NCBI GenBank assembly: GCA_018136815.1
Contig: CM030936.1
Coordinates: 5,035,207-5,099,206 of the forward strand
Source of the DNA: Isochrysis galbana
Taxonomy: Eukaryota > Haptophyta > Isochrysidales > Isochrysidaceae
Length of the DNA: 64,000 bases
Direction of reading: 5' to 3'
A program made the position numbers and the translations under genes. This document shows, piece by piece, positions 20,032 through 34,621 of this stretch. The notes beneath the pieces were generated by a model, which was not told the DNA's origin, made no database searches, and was given only the letters and a program-made list of their open reading frames with translations. Within the stretch, counting starts at the first letter, position 1; every line of letters begins with the position of its first letter.

Positions 20032-20670
20032 ATGGCGGCCACCTCATCGCAGCCGCGCGACGCCGCCACAGTCGAGCGGATCCTGCGCTCGATGGGCGTC
20101 GAGCACTACGAGCCGGGCGTGCTGCACCAGCTGCTCGCCTTCATGCATGCCCATTGCGCTGACATCTTTGCCGACGGTGCCGTCTACGCAGCACATGCTG
20201 GCCGGCAGGCGGTTGAGTGTGAGGACGTGCGGCTTGTCTGCCGCCTCAAGTCTGCCGAGGCCAATATAACCTCCGCGCCCTTCCTTGAATGGCTCGCGCG
20301 GGAAAGGAACAGGCAGCCCATTCCGCCCGCGCCGTCTACCACCTCGGGCATACAGCTGCCTGTGCAGAAGCACTGCCTGCTCAGTGTCAACTATGACATG
20401 GTCGCGCGGCCAACTGAGCAGCCGGCAGAGCGCGAAGAGGGGAGGGGCAAGCGTGAGGCGCCGAGCGGTGCCGAGCCGCCGGCGCGGCCAAAGGGTAGCA
20501 GTGCCGCTCAGAAGATCCCGATCGTGTTGCACCCAGGCGGCAATCCTCCACAACACGCGATGGACGCCGGCGAGCTGGGGGTCGCGCTAGCCATGGCGCC
20601 AGCGGATGAGCTTGTAGACCCTGATGCTGCCATGGCCGATGCACTGAATGATGACGAGCTCTGGGAGTGA
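20032..20670 (+). CDS. TAF9: TFIID subunit TAF9
   Basis: The product is 212 aa from ATG 20032, single exon. Residues ~10-80 form a histone-fold domain with the family's landmarks: VERILRSMGVEHYEPGVL, QLLAFMHAHCADIFADGA, VYAAHAGRQAVECEDVRL. These are followed by the TAF9-specific conserved extension IQLPVQKHCLLSVNYDM (residues ~105-130). In TFIID and SAGA-type complexes TAF9 pairs with TAF6 through the histone fold. The C-terminal 80 residues are Pro/Ala/Glu-rich and end in an acidic tail. The start is supported by conservation right after it and by a C/T-rich upstream leader (19860-20000). Confidence 0.9.
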   Translation: MAATSSQPRDAATVERILRSMGVEHYEPGVLHQLLAFMHAHCADIFADGAVYAAHAGRQAVECEDVRLVCRLKSAEANITSAPFLEWLARERNRQPIPPAPSTTSGIQLPVQKHCLLSVNYDMVARPTEQPAEREEGRGKREAPSGAEPPARPKGSSAAQKIPIVLHPGGNPPQHAMDAGELGVALAMAPADELVDPDAAMADALNDDELWE

Positions 20671-22089
20671 GCCTCGTGTGAAGCCGCCTGTGCTTGTGGG
20701 ATGCCATCACATGGAGAGTTGGCTGGAGCAAAGGGCACGGATAGCCCTTCTAGCGAAGGAAGTGAGGAACATATCCTGCGGTTGAAAGGTTCACCGCACA
20801 AACCAAATTCCATCACCCGGCCCTGTGCTCAATGCACTTGTTGCACGGTTACTCTAGCCGTTTGCGGGGAGGGAACGGGAGGTGCTGTCGCGCTTTCACG
20901 CCGTCATGACGTCGTTGTGGCCCCTACCTCACATTCCTAGTGTGGCAACGATCTCAACACTATCACTTGAACATAATGCGTAAGATTGCAAGGGCTTTTG
21001 CTTTGGTATGACGCGTGGTGCATCACGTCCTCTCAATCCTCGTCTGTGTCGATCTCGTTTGCTGTACCTTCAGTCCGGGTCGTCAGGTTGCTCCGTATGA
21101 CTATCATCGGCATTCTTCGGGTCTATGTGCCGCTGGCATGCGACCCAAGTGACGGGCCATGTGGTCGCGTGAGGATCCACGGCCCTTCATAGGGTGAAAG
21201 ACCGGAGAGAGTTGTGGTGGGTCGAGGTCACGCGCGTGAACAATACAGCCGCAGGCGAAAGCCACCGCGGCGGCGGCGCACTTGCACCCACACCTGCAAC
21301 ACCTGTCCAAGACATGGAATTGGGGGCGAGAGCGGGGCACTACGCGGCACAGTCCCGTGGCGCATTTGTTCCCCCACTCCTGCCCTGGGCTAGGTGAAAG
21401 TAGGTGAGAAGTGGACGAGCGCTCGCCGTGCAAAAGCTGGCTTGTGCAGGCTTATTGGTGGCGTTACTTGCTCGCCGTGCAAAAGCTGGCTTGTGCAGGC
21501 TTATGAGTGCCATTACTAGTCTGTGTTCGCTTCCTCCCAAGCATTCCTCCAGGCGAGCAAGGGGAGGGTGGCACTTCTAAGCACAGTCTAGGCGCTCTTT
21601 GGCGGGCCTAGCGCGAAGGCTCAGCCCGAGCCGGCGATGGGCGGCCGTATCAGCATGCAAGCGCAGGGCACTAGCATTGGCGAGCATGGGCAATGCGCGT
21701 ATTGGCATTGAGTAGACCTGCACCCATGGAAGCGACTCATCGCTCATCACATGGCAACCATATAACTATCTTTAAAAAGATAGAAGATTAATAAAAACCT
21801 TTGCTAATATTCTCGCCTCGGACGTGGCACTGGGTCATACACACGTAGCCACGCCCCTTCCCCTTCCTCACCCTCACTCCCCGCCTTGCGGCAACTCCCC
21901 TCGTGCTCTACTTAGGGGTTCGGGTCATGTGGGGGGTCCGAGCGGGGCGGGGTGCCCTGTCGAAACGAGGGCCGAGCCTCGTCCGTAAATGGCGCGCCGA
22001 GTGGAGACGCACCGGCGACTGACGCATCCTCGTCAGCGGTCTTGGTTAGGTCGGGGTTGCAGAAGGCGGGGGGCGGGGGGTAGTCGATA
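20671..22089. other. Intergenic region between TAF9 and LINE fragment
   Basis: No protein gene is supported. It holds a 49-bp direct repeat (two copies, 21421-21520) and, at 21800-21830, ATATTCTCGCCTCGGACGTG, a motif repeated at 44103 just upstream of an LTR-like repeat. Confidence 0.4.
21421..21520. repeat. 49-bp direct repeat, two copies
   Basis: GCTCGCCGTGCAAAAGCTGG and the following ~20 bases appear at 21421 and again at 21470. Confidence 0.85.
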
Positions 22090-23220
22090 AGATAGAGAAA
22101 AAAACCACCATATACGCCCTACTCGCGAGCAACCTGTCAATACAAGGTAAAACGAAAATAGCCAACTTCCTTACATACTCTATACCTAGATATTGGCTCC
22201 AAACACTAGCGGCCCCGAAGGCATTTCACACGGCCGTCAAAAAAGCCGTGGACAAAATAATGTGGACAAACGTGCGCACCGGGCGCAGGCTACAATGGAT
22301 AAAACACCCAGAACTCCCTATGCGGAACGCGTCCGAAAAAGGGCCTCATCTAGGGCTGGGTCTCCTAGACTGGGATAACCACGTCAAGGCACTACAAGCC
22401 AAGTGGATCTTGAACTATTTGGATGCACGGCAAGCGCAATGGAAACAGGTGCTAGACGCATGGTTCTGCCGCACGAACTTGGGTAGAGCAGCGGTTTTAT
22501 CGACGATCCCCACAAACAAACTGACCGACGGGATAACAAGTCGGAGCAAACTCCCAGAGTTCTGGAAAAAGGCGCTGAACAACATACGCAAACTAGAGCT
22601 CACATCCCTAGAAGTTAGTAGGGAAGGCCTCCTCTCACAACCAATATGGGGCAGCCCAACGCACCCAGGCCCCAAACTTAACCCCACGTGGGCGAAACTA
22701 TGGAACATGCTTGAGTGCAACACCCGGTGGAACCGGTATACGGTGGAACAACTTAGTAGCAAACGGGTGAGGGGCGGCTGGCGACAGGAGGGAGACGAGA
22801 AGGGAGTGGCTCAATGGCGAGGAGAGTATCCCAGGTGGCGCAGGCTACTCGAGTCGCAGTCACTTATTTCTCGAGGACCGCTCACGGCGCGAGCTGGTAA
22901 GGGCCGTTCTTCTTGGTTTAGAGAGTCCCTCCCCAACCCCCCCCCCCGGTGCTTTTTCCCGGAGAGTCGTCCGACGTAGGTCGGTCCACCTCAATGGGTT
23001 TTCCCTCATTTTAACTTTTAACTTGTGGGGGGTTAGAATGGGAGCCGGAGGTCTGCGAGGGGGGAGATGTGGAGGGGTGCATACGTGTATGTATCTGTGG
23101 CAGCAACATGCGCCGAGGCGTACGGGCGGGTGCGCTGAGGGTTGTCGTGTTGGTACCGGGCTAGTGAGAGTTGTGGTACTAATGCTCAGTTAGATTATTA
23201 TTAGTTCTTAGTATTAACTT
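22090..23220 (+). mobile_element. 5'-truncated LINE: reverse transcriptase C-terminal region and 3' tail
   Basis: A frame from about 22090 to 22979 starts mid-protein (KIEKKTTIYALLASNLSIQG). It carries the post-thumb landmarks of LINE polymerases: IANFLTYSIPRYWLQTLAAP, KKAVDKIMWTNV, HLGLGLLDWDNHVKALQAKW. The catalytic YxDD region is upstream and missing. The 3' part (22750-23220) ends in ATTATTATTAG-like short repeats and is shared with the composite repeats at 10345-10830 and 14935-15470. It is a dead copy, typical of 5' truncation. Confidence 0.75.
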
Positions 23221-23450
23221 AGCGGGCCAATTGCATCTATTTGTATGCATGGCAGTATCATCACCGACCACTAACAGCTGAAGCCCAAAATGGCACGCCC
23301 ACGGCGTGTGATGCGTCGCGCGTGCCGGCCGTCATCAAAAACTGCCACACACAGTGAGCTAGGTCGACCGCGGCGCATTGCTGCGACGGCCGATGTGCAA
23401 GAAAACTCAATGTCCAGAAATGCATGCGCAAGGCAGCCCCCCGGTCAGGC

Positions 23451-25743
<2,293 letters not shown>

Positions 25744-26337
25744 CGCCGCCGCGCGAGGTGAGGCGACGCGCGTGAAAGCTTTTAAAGCGCCCCAAGCGAT
25801 ACTGACGGGGGGGGGGGGTGTCATAGCTTTTCGTAGCTTAGCCATTAGCCATGGAGTTGGAGTACTCCTACATAGGAGTACTCGTAGCTGGTAGTACATG
25901 CCTAAAACCTAACCCCCCCCCAAAGGGGACTGGCATTCGGGTCGGGACGCCCAAACGAAAGAATGTTTGTGCCGGACCATGTGTACATAGGCAGATTAGA
26001 ACCCCCAAAGCAGCCTAGCACATGTGCATGAAGCATGAAGTTATAGTGACATTTGAGAGCTGCGAAATCGACGAAAACGCGAAAACCGCCAAAAAACGGC
26101 GAAAACCCAAAACCCCCCAAACTACGACTCGACAAGACGTCTCGCGTCTCGCCCGAGCTGCGAGTCANNNNNNNNNNNNNNNNNNNNNNNNNNNNNNNNN
26201 NNNNNNNNNNNNNNNNNNNNNNNNNNNNNNNNNNNNNNNNNNNNNNNNNNNNNNNNNNNNNNNNNNNATCACGCCCGGGCTGCCCAATGCGCCTAAGCCA
26301 GGCTGCAGAGCTGGCGGCAGCTCTGAAGCCCCTGCCC
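25744..26337. other. Intergenic region with assembly gap
   Basis: It holds the likely promoter side of the oxygenase gene, a G run near 25809-25818, a non-coding stretch with AAACGCGAAAACCGCC-type repeats (26070-26130), and 100 N at 26168-26267. Confidence 0.5.
26168..26267. other. Assembly gap (100 N)
   Basis: Exactly 100 unknown bases, a standard scaffold gap size; the true distance is unknown. Confidence 0.99.
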
Positions 26338-26784
26338 TCATTGTGGCGCAAGCACACTTTGCCAGTGCTGCACGCCAGCAGTGGGCGTACGCTTGGCAAG
26401 AGTGAGCCGGAGCAGCCTCGCTTCTCCGCCCCCTTCAATGGCCCATTCGCACTCATCCGGCACGACAGTACGCAGCAGCCTTCCGTTGAGCACAACGTCA
26501 TGGTTGACTGCGAGCGAGATTGACGTTGGAAGTATCTTGCAGCTCACATTCTTGGCACGGGTGGTCGCAGGCAACGGCAGCACCAGCTGGAGCTCTTCTG
26601 CTGTCTGAGTCCAAGTGCCGCCAGCAACCTCGCCACTCGGCGCGACTGGCGGCGGAGCGAGCAGTGGCTCAAAGTATGGCTCCGCCTCTGCGGCTTGTGG
26701 CGCAGAAGAGGGGCGGCGGAGGCCGAGCGCGGCGCCTGCGGCCAGGCTGCACAGCGCGAGCGGCGGCGAGAAAGCGGCCCACAT
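26338..26784 (-). CDS. CS-domain (p23/NudC-like) protein, signal/plastid-targeted
   Basis: The product is 148 aa from ATG 26784. The N-terminus MWAAFSPPLALCSLAAGAAL reads as a signal peptide followed by a basic, Pro-rich segment, as expected for import into a complex plastid. Residues ~57-143 match a CS domain: W-T-Q-T-x-E-E-L-x-L at the first strand, then SCKILPTSISLAVNHDV, GRLLRTVVPDECEW and a closing HWQSVL. CS domains act as co-chaperone or scaffold modules. The plus-strand complement upstream is purine-rich, so this gene too has a C/T-rich leader. No intron is visible. Confidence 0.75.
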   Translation of the reverse strand: MWAAFSPPLALCSLAAGAALGLRRPSSAPQAAEAEPYFEPLLAPPPVAPSGEVAGGTWTQTAEELQLVLPLPATTRAKNVSCKILPTSISLAVNHDVVLNGRLLRTVVPDECEWAIEGGGEARLLRLTLAKRTPTAGVQHWQSVLAPQ

Positions 26785-27110
26785 TGAGCCGGCCCGACCT
26801 GGCCGAGCTCAGCTGGAGGGAAAGGGAGAGGGGAGAGGGGAAGGAGGGGGACGGGGGAGACGGGAGAGAGGGAGAAAGACGACGGCGGAGAGGACGCAGT
26901 CGGGATTATCGGTTTACATATCTGTACTCGTATTATCCTGTAGCCTCCCTAATCTCAAAATAAAAGCGTTCCAGTTTAACTCCTTGCTGCCGGCTTGAAC
27001 GCCAATTTTGGCGCTTCGGTTTCACGCTTAGATGCAGCGTGTACAGGATGAGGTGCGTGTAAGTAAATTAAATTAAAATAAAATATTAATGTTATATCCT
27101 AGCCAACCCC
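26785..27110. other. 5' flank of the CS-domain gene
   Basis: G/A-rich from 26815 to 26890, then AT-rich (27060-27100). No gene is seen. Confidence 0.35.
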
Positions 27111-27747
27111 TGTCGCATTCGCGAATCGACGCTCGTTAGGCTTCTCTCTTCTCTTCGTTCGGTATTTATCGTTATAATCCCCTCGTTCTCGTTCTCGGTC
27201 AAAAACTTCGCGTGGACGCCTAGGATCTAGGGTTGTGGAGCGCCCTCTCTCTTTCTCTCGAAGAGAAGGGAAGTTTCCCCACCTTTCTTTCTCCCAGGCG
27301 CCTCGCAAAAAGGTTTAATTCGCCATCTCCCCGCGTTCTGGGTTCTGGGGGCAATCAGCAATCAGGTTTGGTTTGCCATCTCCCCTTGGAGATCGATCTA
27401 GGTTCGCTGCTTGGGTGAGGGAATCTTTCTCCTTGATGCAAGTTGCATGAAAGCCCTTGGTCCCGTTGGTTTTTGGTTTTCCCTCCCCCTTGGTTGCTAC
27501 TCAGGGTTGCTCGATAGAAACTTCTAGAAGGTTCACGCTCAACAACAAGATTTCTTTGATCGCATATCTCGCTGCGATCTGTATCTAGAGTGATCGCCGC
27601 GGTTGCGCGACATAACATTCCTCCTCGACTTTCCGCCTCGTGGGAAATCTAAAACGAAGACACGCTCCGGCCATCGCTGTGGATTCTCTCTCTCTCGCTC
27701 GCTCTCTCTCTCCGTCTCTCTTAGCCGTAATCGCAGCGGTTATGACA
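27111..27747 (+). repeat. LTR-like repeat, long type (copy 1)
   Basis: It starts TGTCGCATTCGCGAATCGAC and ends TATGACA, so it has TG...CA ends. It is closely matched by 44171-44868 and partly by 56390-56622. It carries GGTATTTATCGTTATAATCC, a plausible promoter. No coding region follows here, so it may be a solo LTR; flanking duplications are not clear. Confidence 0.65.
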
Positions 27748-27764
27748 GAAGAACCCAAATTATT

Positions 27765-27807
27765 TAAGGGAAGATAACTAGAGCTTTAAGGGAAGATAAC
27801 TAGAGCC
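27765..27807. repeat. Short tandem duplication
   Basis: AAGGGAAGATAACTAGAGC occurs twice in tandem just after the LTR-like repeat. Confidence 0.85.
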
Positions 27808-28262
27808 AACTCCGGAACAAAGGACGAACCACAGTCTCCCGCCCCCTTCTCTCCAACTCCTGGCGGCCGAAAGCAGCGCGCGCGGCCTCCCCGGAACCAG
27901 CTTCTCCGCTAATGAGGGAACTGGGAAAGGGGAAGGGGGTTGTTAGGGGTAAAGGTCGGGCAGTAGGGAGGTACACTAGCACTCTGCCTCACGTCGCACA
28001 CGTAGCGGGGAATTTTAAGAAGATTTTTTTTTCTAGTATCTATGCCCTATCCCTATCTCCTATCTCTCGTGTGCTCGTGTGCCGCGCGCCCCGCCCGCGC
28101 CGCCCGCGCGGGCGCTGCGCTGGCTGCTGGCGAGCTGCTGCAAACACGGCGGCCAAACTGGAGGGGGTTTGAAACACGGCAAAACACGGCTGTGTTTGTG
28201 TTTTTTAGAAACACGGCAAACACGTGTTTCCCAGCTAGGTTCAGATGGGCAGGAATACAACA

Positions 28263-28453
28263 AGAAGCTGCTTGGCCACGTGGATAATATAATGGTAGAC
28301 CAACATTGAATGAAGTGTAGTGGTTGATAGAAGCGTGGAGCCGTCGTAGACGTAGAGATAGACATAAGAACGAAGATTGATGATTTACCATCGCGGTTAT
28401 AACGGTAGAGCGGAAACTAGCGGAATAGCCTGCAGAGGCTCGCGAATGCGACA
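28263..28453 (-). repeat. LTR-like repeat, short type (minus copy)
   Basis: Reverse complement match of 14677-14871, beginning TGTCGCATTCGCGAGCC on the minus strand and ending near CCAAGCAGCTTCT. On its far side TTCCTGCCCATCTGAA (reverse at 28242-28257) recurs at 37319 and 40770. Confidence 0.65.
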
Positions 28454-28738
28454 GATTTCCGCCGTTCCGGGAGATTTGAACTAAAACTGGCGCCGCGAGC
28501 TTTCTGCACCTAAAAATCTTGTCTTGCAAAGGGGGTAAAGCTCGCTGGTCATTGACGAGTGATGAGGCCAAGATGCCAAGATCCAAGAGACATGGATATG
28601 GTGTCGGGCGAGACCAGATGGAGATGGAGAGGGCGGGAGGAGAGAGTAGTATAGTAAAAGGGAAGAACGAGTACACCCGGGGGAGCGCTTTCTCGCGACT
28701 TGCCGACTCTTTCAAGCAGCAGGCGAGCCCCTCTCCCT

Positions 28739-29590
<852 letters not shown>

Positions 29591-29931
29591 CTCCTTCCCC
29601 CGCCACCCCACCCGCCGACTCTCTCTCTCCCCCCCCCCCCCCCTCTCTCTCTTTCCCCCTCGACCGCCTCAACCTTCATCTCTTCCTTCTTCTTCTGCCA
29701 AGAATCTTCTGAAGTCTCTAATCCTCGTTTCTCGCCCGCAACTTTCTCAAAGTTCCTCTCCTCTCCCCTCTGCTTTCTAAAGATTTCATAATTGCTCCTC
29801 GCCCCCTTCCGCTCGTCCTCCGCCCCTCCTCTCCCCCTTTCTCTTTCCCCCCCTCCACCTGTAGGGCGGCAGCCACAGAGGGAGCGATAGAGAGAAGAAG
29901 AAGAAGAGGAGGAGGAGGAGGAGAGACAGCG

Positions 29932-31011
29932 ATGGGCTCGTCGGAGCCAGTCGAGCTGCTCACCGCGCACGACGGCCTACGCGTCCTCTCGGGCCCGCTT
30001 CGCCTCGAGCCGCCAGGCGGCCGCCCCTGCTCTCCCGGCTGGAGACGAGAGGGAACCACGCTCTCAGCTCCTGACGGCACGCGGCTCTCGATCGGCAGGA
30101 AGGGCAGGGTGTGCAAGGGGCCCTTCTGCCTTCGCTGCCTCAACCGCGCGTCGCGCAACTCCCTCCGCTTCGGATGGTGCCCCCTCGACTTTGAGCCGGT
30201 CGACGCGCTGCCTGTCGGGCACGGACAGCTACGGGAGGCTCTGTGCGAGCACACGCCCACAGTGTGGAGGGCGGCGGCGCAGGGAGAGCTGCTGCAGGGC
30301 GCCATTGCGCTCGTCTTCGTCCTTCTCTGCTGGCTGAGCGGCCTGCGGCAGCAGCGCCGTCTCGCAAAGGCCCTTGGGCGCCTCGCGCTGGTGCGTGCCG
30401 ACAGCAGCCGCCTGCGGCTGGCGTGGCGCTCCTCTCGCGACACCACTCGGCCGTTAAGCCTCGTCGCCCGGCTGCGCGAGGGGACCCACGTGGCCGAGCT
30501 GCAAGTATGTGACATCGGAGGCAATTCCTCTACGGCCTGGGAGGACGGCTGGCTTCGCCTCGCCGATGACCACTCCTCCATCATCTTGACTCCTCCGTCG
30601 ACTTCTTCCTTGATGATCCGTCACAGAATCAACCTTACGGAGCTACGCCAGTTGCGCTTTGGCGAGCGCATCGGAGAAGACGAAACGGCGGCCAAGGAGA
30701 CAGCCGTGCTAGCAACCTCTTTGCCGTGGCGCTGCCTCCATCTTTCTACGCGCGGGCGCGACTATGTCGTACGCTTCTCCGACGACGGGCCAGGACTGTT
30801 GTGGCTCGAAGGTCTTCAGGCGCTGCTACATGACAGCGGCCATCTCAAGGAACCCATTCGCCCAGCCACACTCCTCTGGCTGCGCGCAAGGATGCGCCTT
30901 GGCTATGCAGCGGCCCGCCAAGGCGTCTCGCGTCAACGACTGCTTGCCAACGCAATCTCAGGCATTGGCGTTGCTGAACGTGAAAGCCTCACCACACGCG
31001 CCATCAAGTGA
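29932..31011 (+). CDS. Hypothetical protein with one membrane segment and PH-like C-terminus
   Basis: The product is 359 aa from ATG 29932 (MGSSEPVELLTAHDGLRVLS). Residues ~1-100 hold polar and aromatic sequence with a Cys pair (CKGPFCLRCLNRAS). A hydrophobic segment at ~123-138 (GAIALVFVLLCWLSGL) is followed by Arg residues. The second half resembles a PH-type fold: RHRINLTELRQLRFGE, then CLHLSTRGRDYVVRFSDD and LLWLEGLQALL, the pattern of the last strands and helix of a PH domain. The PH call is an inference from pattern only. The gene follows the giant CT array and a C/T-rich leader. Confidence 0.6.
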   Translation: MGSSEPVELLTAHDGLRVLSGPLRLEPPGGRPCSPGWRREGTTLSAPDGTRLSIGRKGRVCKGPFCLRCLNRASRNSLRFGWCPLDFEPVDALPVGHGQLREALCEHTPTVWRAAAQGELLQGAIALVFVLLCWLSGLRQQRRLAKALGRLALVRADSSRLRLAWRSSRDTTRPLSLVARLREGTHVAELQVCDIGGNSSTAWEDGWLRLADDHSSIILTPPSTSSLMIRHRINLTELRQLRFGERIGEDETAAKETAVLATSLPWRCLHLSTRGRDYVVRFSDDGPGLLWLEGLQALLHDSGHLKEPIRPATLLWLRARMRLGYAAARQGVSRQRLLANAISGIGVAERESLTTRAIK

Positions 31012-32121
31012 GATGGTGCTGCATGCGACTTCGCTATCAAGCAGTGACGGCCCCGTGAGTAGACAGCATGCGTTGTACCGGGAGGATGAGTGCTTCACTT
31101 ATGCTCGAGAGCCATGCACAACCACCCCACCCCGTCTCAACCGCGAAAAGTTTGCGCCGTCTCAGCCTATCCTCATGTAAAGGGATGCAATTCTCTCTGC
31201 GGTCATTGTGTGTGGTCTAGAAGACCCAACATTTGCTTCGCGCGAGACAGTCGCAGGGTGAATGACGTGTGCATGAACTTACAGGCAGTTTAGGGGGCAT
31301 CGCGTGCCGACTACAAGTAGGCCTCACTGATGTTTTGCAAACCGAAGTGCTTTTGTGCCCGACCGGATTGACTTTGGCTCATGAGTCCCCCTTGTTCAAT
31401 TTGTCGCCAACCAGGTCTTTGTCCCGGCTGGTCTAGAGGAGGTGATACATGGTTGACCACAAGGACACGTGCATGATTGGCTATGGAATTGCCACGCGTA
31501 CGTGGCAGTCCAAGTGGCTGGTGTAGCTCACTGCTGCTATCAGGGATCGTAGAACGATACCACTAGCCCTAGAGGCCTCTACTTCTACTAGAGCTAGAGG
31601 TGGGGACGGAAAAAATCGACTTTTTACAATTGCACCCAAAAGTCGATGTGAATGCATGGAGAGGTGTCTCATGCTATGATTAGAGCTTGTGCAAAGTTTC
31701 AGGAGCCAATTGTTTCATGGTGGCGAGTACGAGAGCAAACAATGCGGTGTTTTTTTGGTGGTGGTGGTGGCCACCAAAAAACAAAAAACACACACGACCA
31801 CACAATGCACAATGTGACAGGTCCTAAAGATCCTGCTATCCAGGCACGGAATATCTAAGGGTACGGTAATACTGGCGATTTGGTGTGTAAGACGGGTGAG
31901 TTGGAGTTTGCACTGTTCAGTGGCAGGAATATGTTGAACGTTTTGTTTTCTGTTGCTTGTCAATCGCTCGGTAAGCCGGTAAGCGGCAAGCAGCCCCCTT
32001 GCGGTATTCCAACTGTCTGTTTCGTGCCCCACGCCCGGCGGCAGCACAGCGGGTGCGCCCTGCAGCCGCCACTCTCGCCTCCTCTTCCAGGGTCGGCTTC
32101 GGGTAGCACAACCGCCGCGCG
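31012..32121. other. Intergenic region
   Basis: No gene is supported. A perfect hairpin sits at 31750-31785 (TTTTTTGGTGG / CCACCAAAAAA around GTGGTG) in a T- and A-flanked setting. Confidence 0.4.
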
Positions 32122-32763
32122 ATGGTCAAGCTCACGGCTGCAGAGTATCAGGCTTGCTGGCAGGAGCGCATTGAAAAGGAAGATCGAGCATTCCTTGAGG
32201 CAACTCTGAAGGACCATGGAGACAAGGCGTCAAAGCTGCAGTCATCAGAGGTAGGTTCACAACTAGGTTCCAAGTTGGACACCGGGCCATCTCCTGGCAG
32301 TGTGTTGGGCAGTGCTATCGGTAGCCAATTGGGGAGTGACAAGCGATCGTCGCTGTCGGGTGCGACGGAAAGCATCATCAGCTCTCATGTGAGCAGTGCC
32401 AGTGTCAGCATGCGGAAAATCGAACTGCTGAAGAAGCAGTTGGAGCAGGTATGCGCCGCAACAGGAGCCGTTCGGGTTGTGGGTGGCACTCATAGGCAGC
32501 TTATCAGCACTACACAATAGCCCGCTCCTCCCCAGCCATCGGAAGATGGAACGTGTTGTGGATCGTGGGTGGCGGTAACTTAAAATGCACTTGTACAACA
32601 ACATCCTCCACTCCAACCGACAATAGATGGCACTGTGAATCCCTCGCCCTCGTAGGAAAAGCAGAAACGGCTTGACATAGAGATGCAGTTGGCTAGGGCA
32701 GGCAGGGTGCCACCAATGCCTTCTGAGGTGACTCGAAAAGTGGCTGAAAAGGCGTTCAAGTGA
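32122..32763 (+). CDS. Small two-exon coiled-coil protein
   Basis: Exons 32122-32448 and 32656-32763 join in phase 0 across a 207-bp intron (GTATGC...CGTAG), giving 144 aa. The N-terminus (MVKLTAAEYQACWQERIEKE) and the join (KIELLKKQLEQ then EKQKRLDIEMQLARAG) are charged and helical, so the intron interrupts one coiled coil. The middle is Ser/Gly-rich (GSQLGSK, GSAIGSQLGS). If the intron is not removed, the frame ends after 132 aa. I do not recognise the family. The continuous helix over the splice junction is the main evidence for the gene. Confidence 0.65.
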
Positions 32764-33792
<1,029 letters not shown>

Positions 33793-33812
33793 AATGCATC
33801 ATGCATCATCTA

Positions 33813-34470
33813 TCAAATGAGCAATTTCTGAACGGTTTCCACAATGGGACTTAAAGCCTCGTCACCAACCCAATCATCTTCTTGGTCACTGTCATCATCG
33901 CTATCCCATTTGGCGACATCCGGAGACCATGCAGCACTTTGCATGCGCATTTGCACATGCATGGATTCATGCGAGAAGACCAACTTGTCCGCCACTTCCA
34001 CCTCATGGGACATACGTGACCGAGCTTGAGAATGAATCTGGCCATACACCGACCAATTGCGTTCAGCTGCCGACGCAGCAGTTGGTTGCAGCAAGCAGCA
34101 AGACTTGTTGTGCGATGCTCGCAAGCATAGGAACATGCTTACCGTACATGGTCCACCATTGAGATGGTTCCATAGCTTTTGCATTTTCGATTGCCGACGG
34201 TCGAGTGAACGCGCCATTGCCATTTTGGAACATGGCGAATTCTCTCTCAACTTGGGCCACTCGATTCACCACCGCAGGGGTGGAGAGAGTATACTCTTTC
34301 CAAGCCTCCTCTGGGTTGGGGGAGGCCAAGATGGCATCACGTAAACAAAACGGTCAAAGATCTTTTGCAAGCCATCCATGGTCGGATCATCCAAATCGCC
34401 AACTGTTTGCATATATTGTGGATCCAAGGCGTAACCTGCTGGGTAAGAGCCTGGGTTTTCCACCTCTCAG
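33813..34470 (-). pseudogene. Decayed hAT transposase, C-terminal part
   Basis: Minus-strand pieces in three frames cover one protein in order: AGYALDPQYMQTVGDLDDP (34463-34300), then EEAWKEYTLSTPAVVNRVAQ and WWTMYGKHVPMLASIAQQVL (34310-34085), then SAAERNWSVYGQIHSQARSR (34080-33960). The last two are the hAT C-terminal dimerisation region (W-W...L...A...S-A-x-E-R-x-W-S). Frame changes near 34310 and 34085 mean the copy is dead. The N-terminal catalytic region is absent. Confidence 0.75.
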
Positions 34471-34621
34471 GCGCCGATCTCCCCCGTGAGGGGGCCGGCT
34501 CCTGCTTGGTTGGGGTGCTTAGGGGTAGACAGGAATAGTTAGAAAAACTGCCTAGATATCATACATTTTTTTAACAAACATGTGCAAGAGACTGGAAAGG
34601 TAAACGGCGCAGCGTTGTGCG

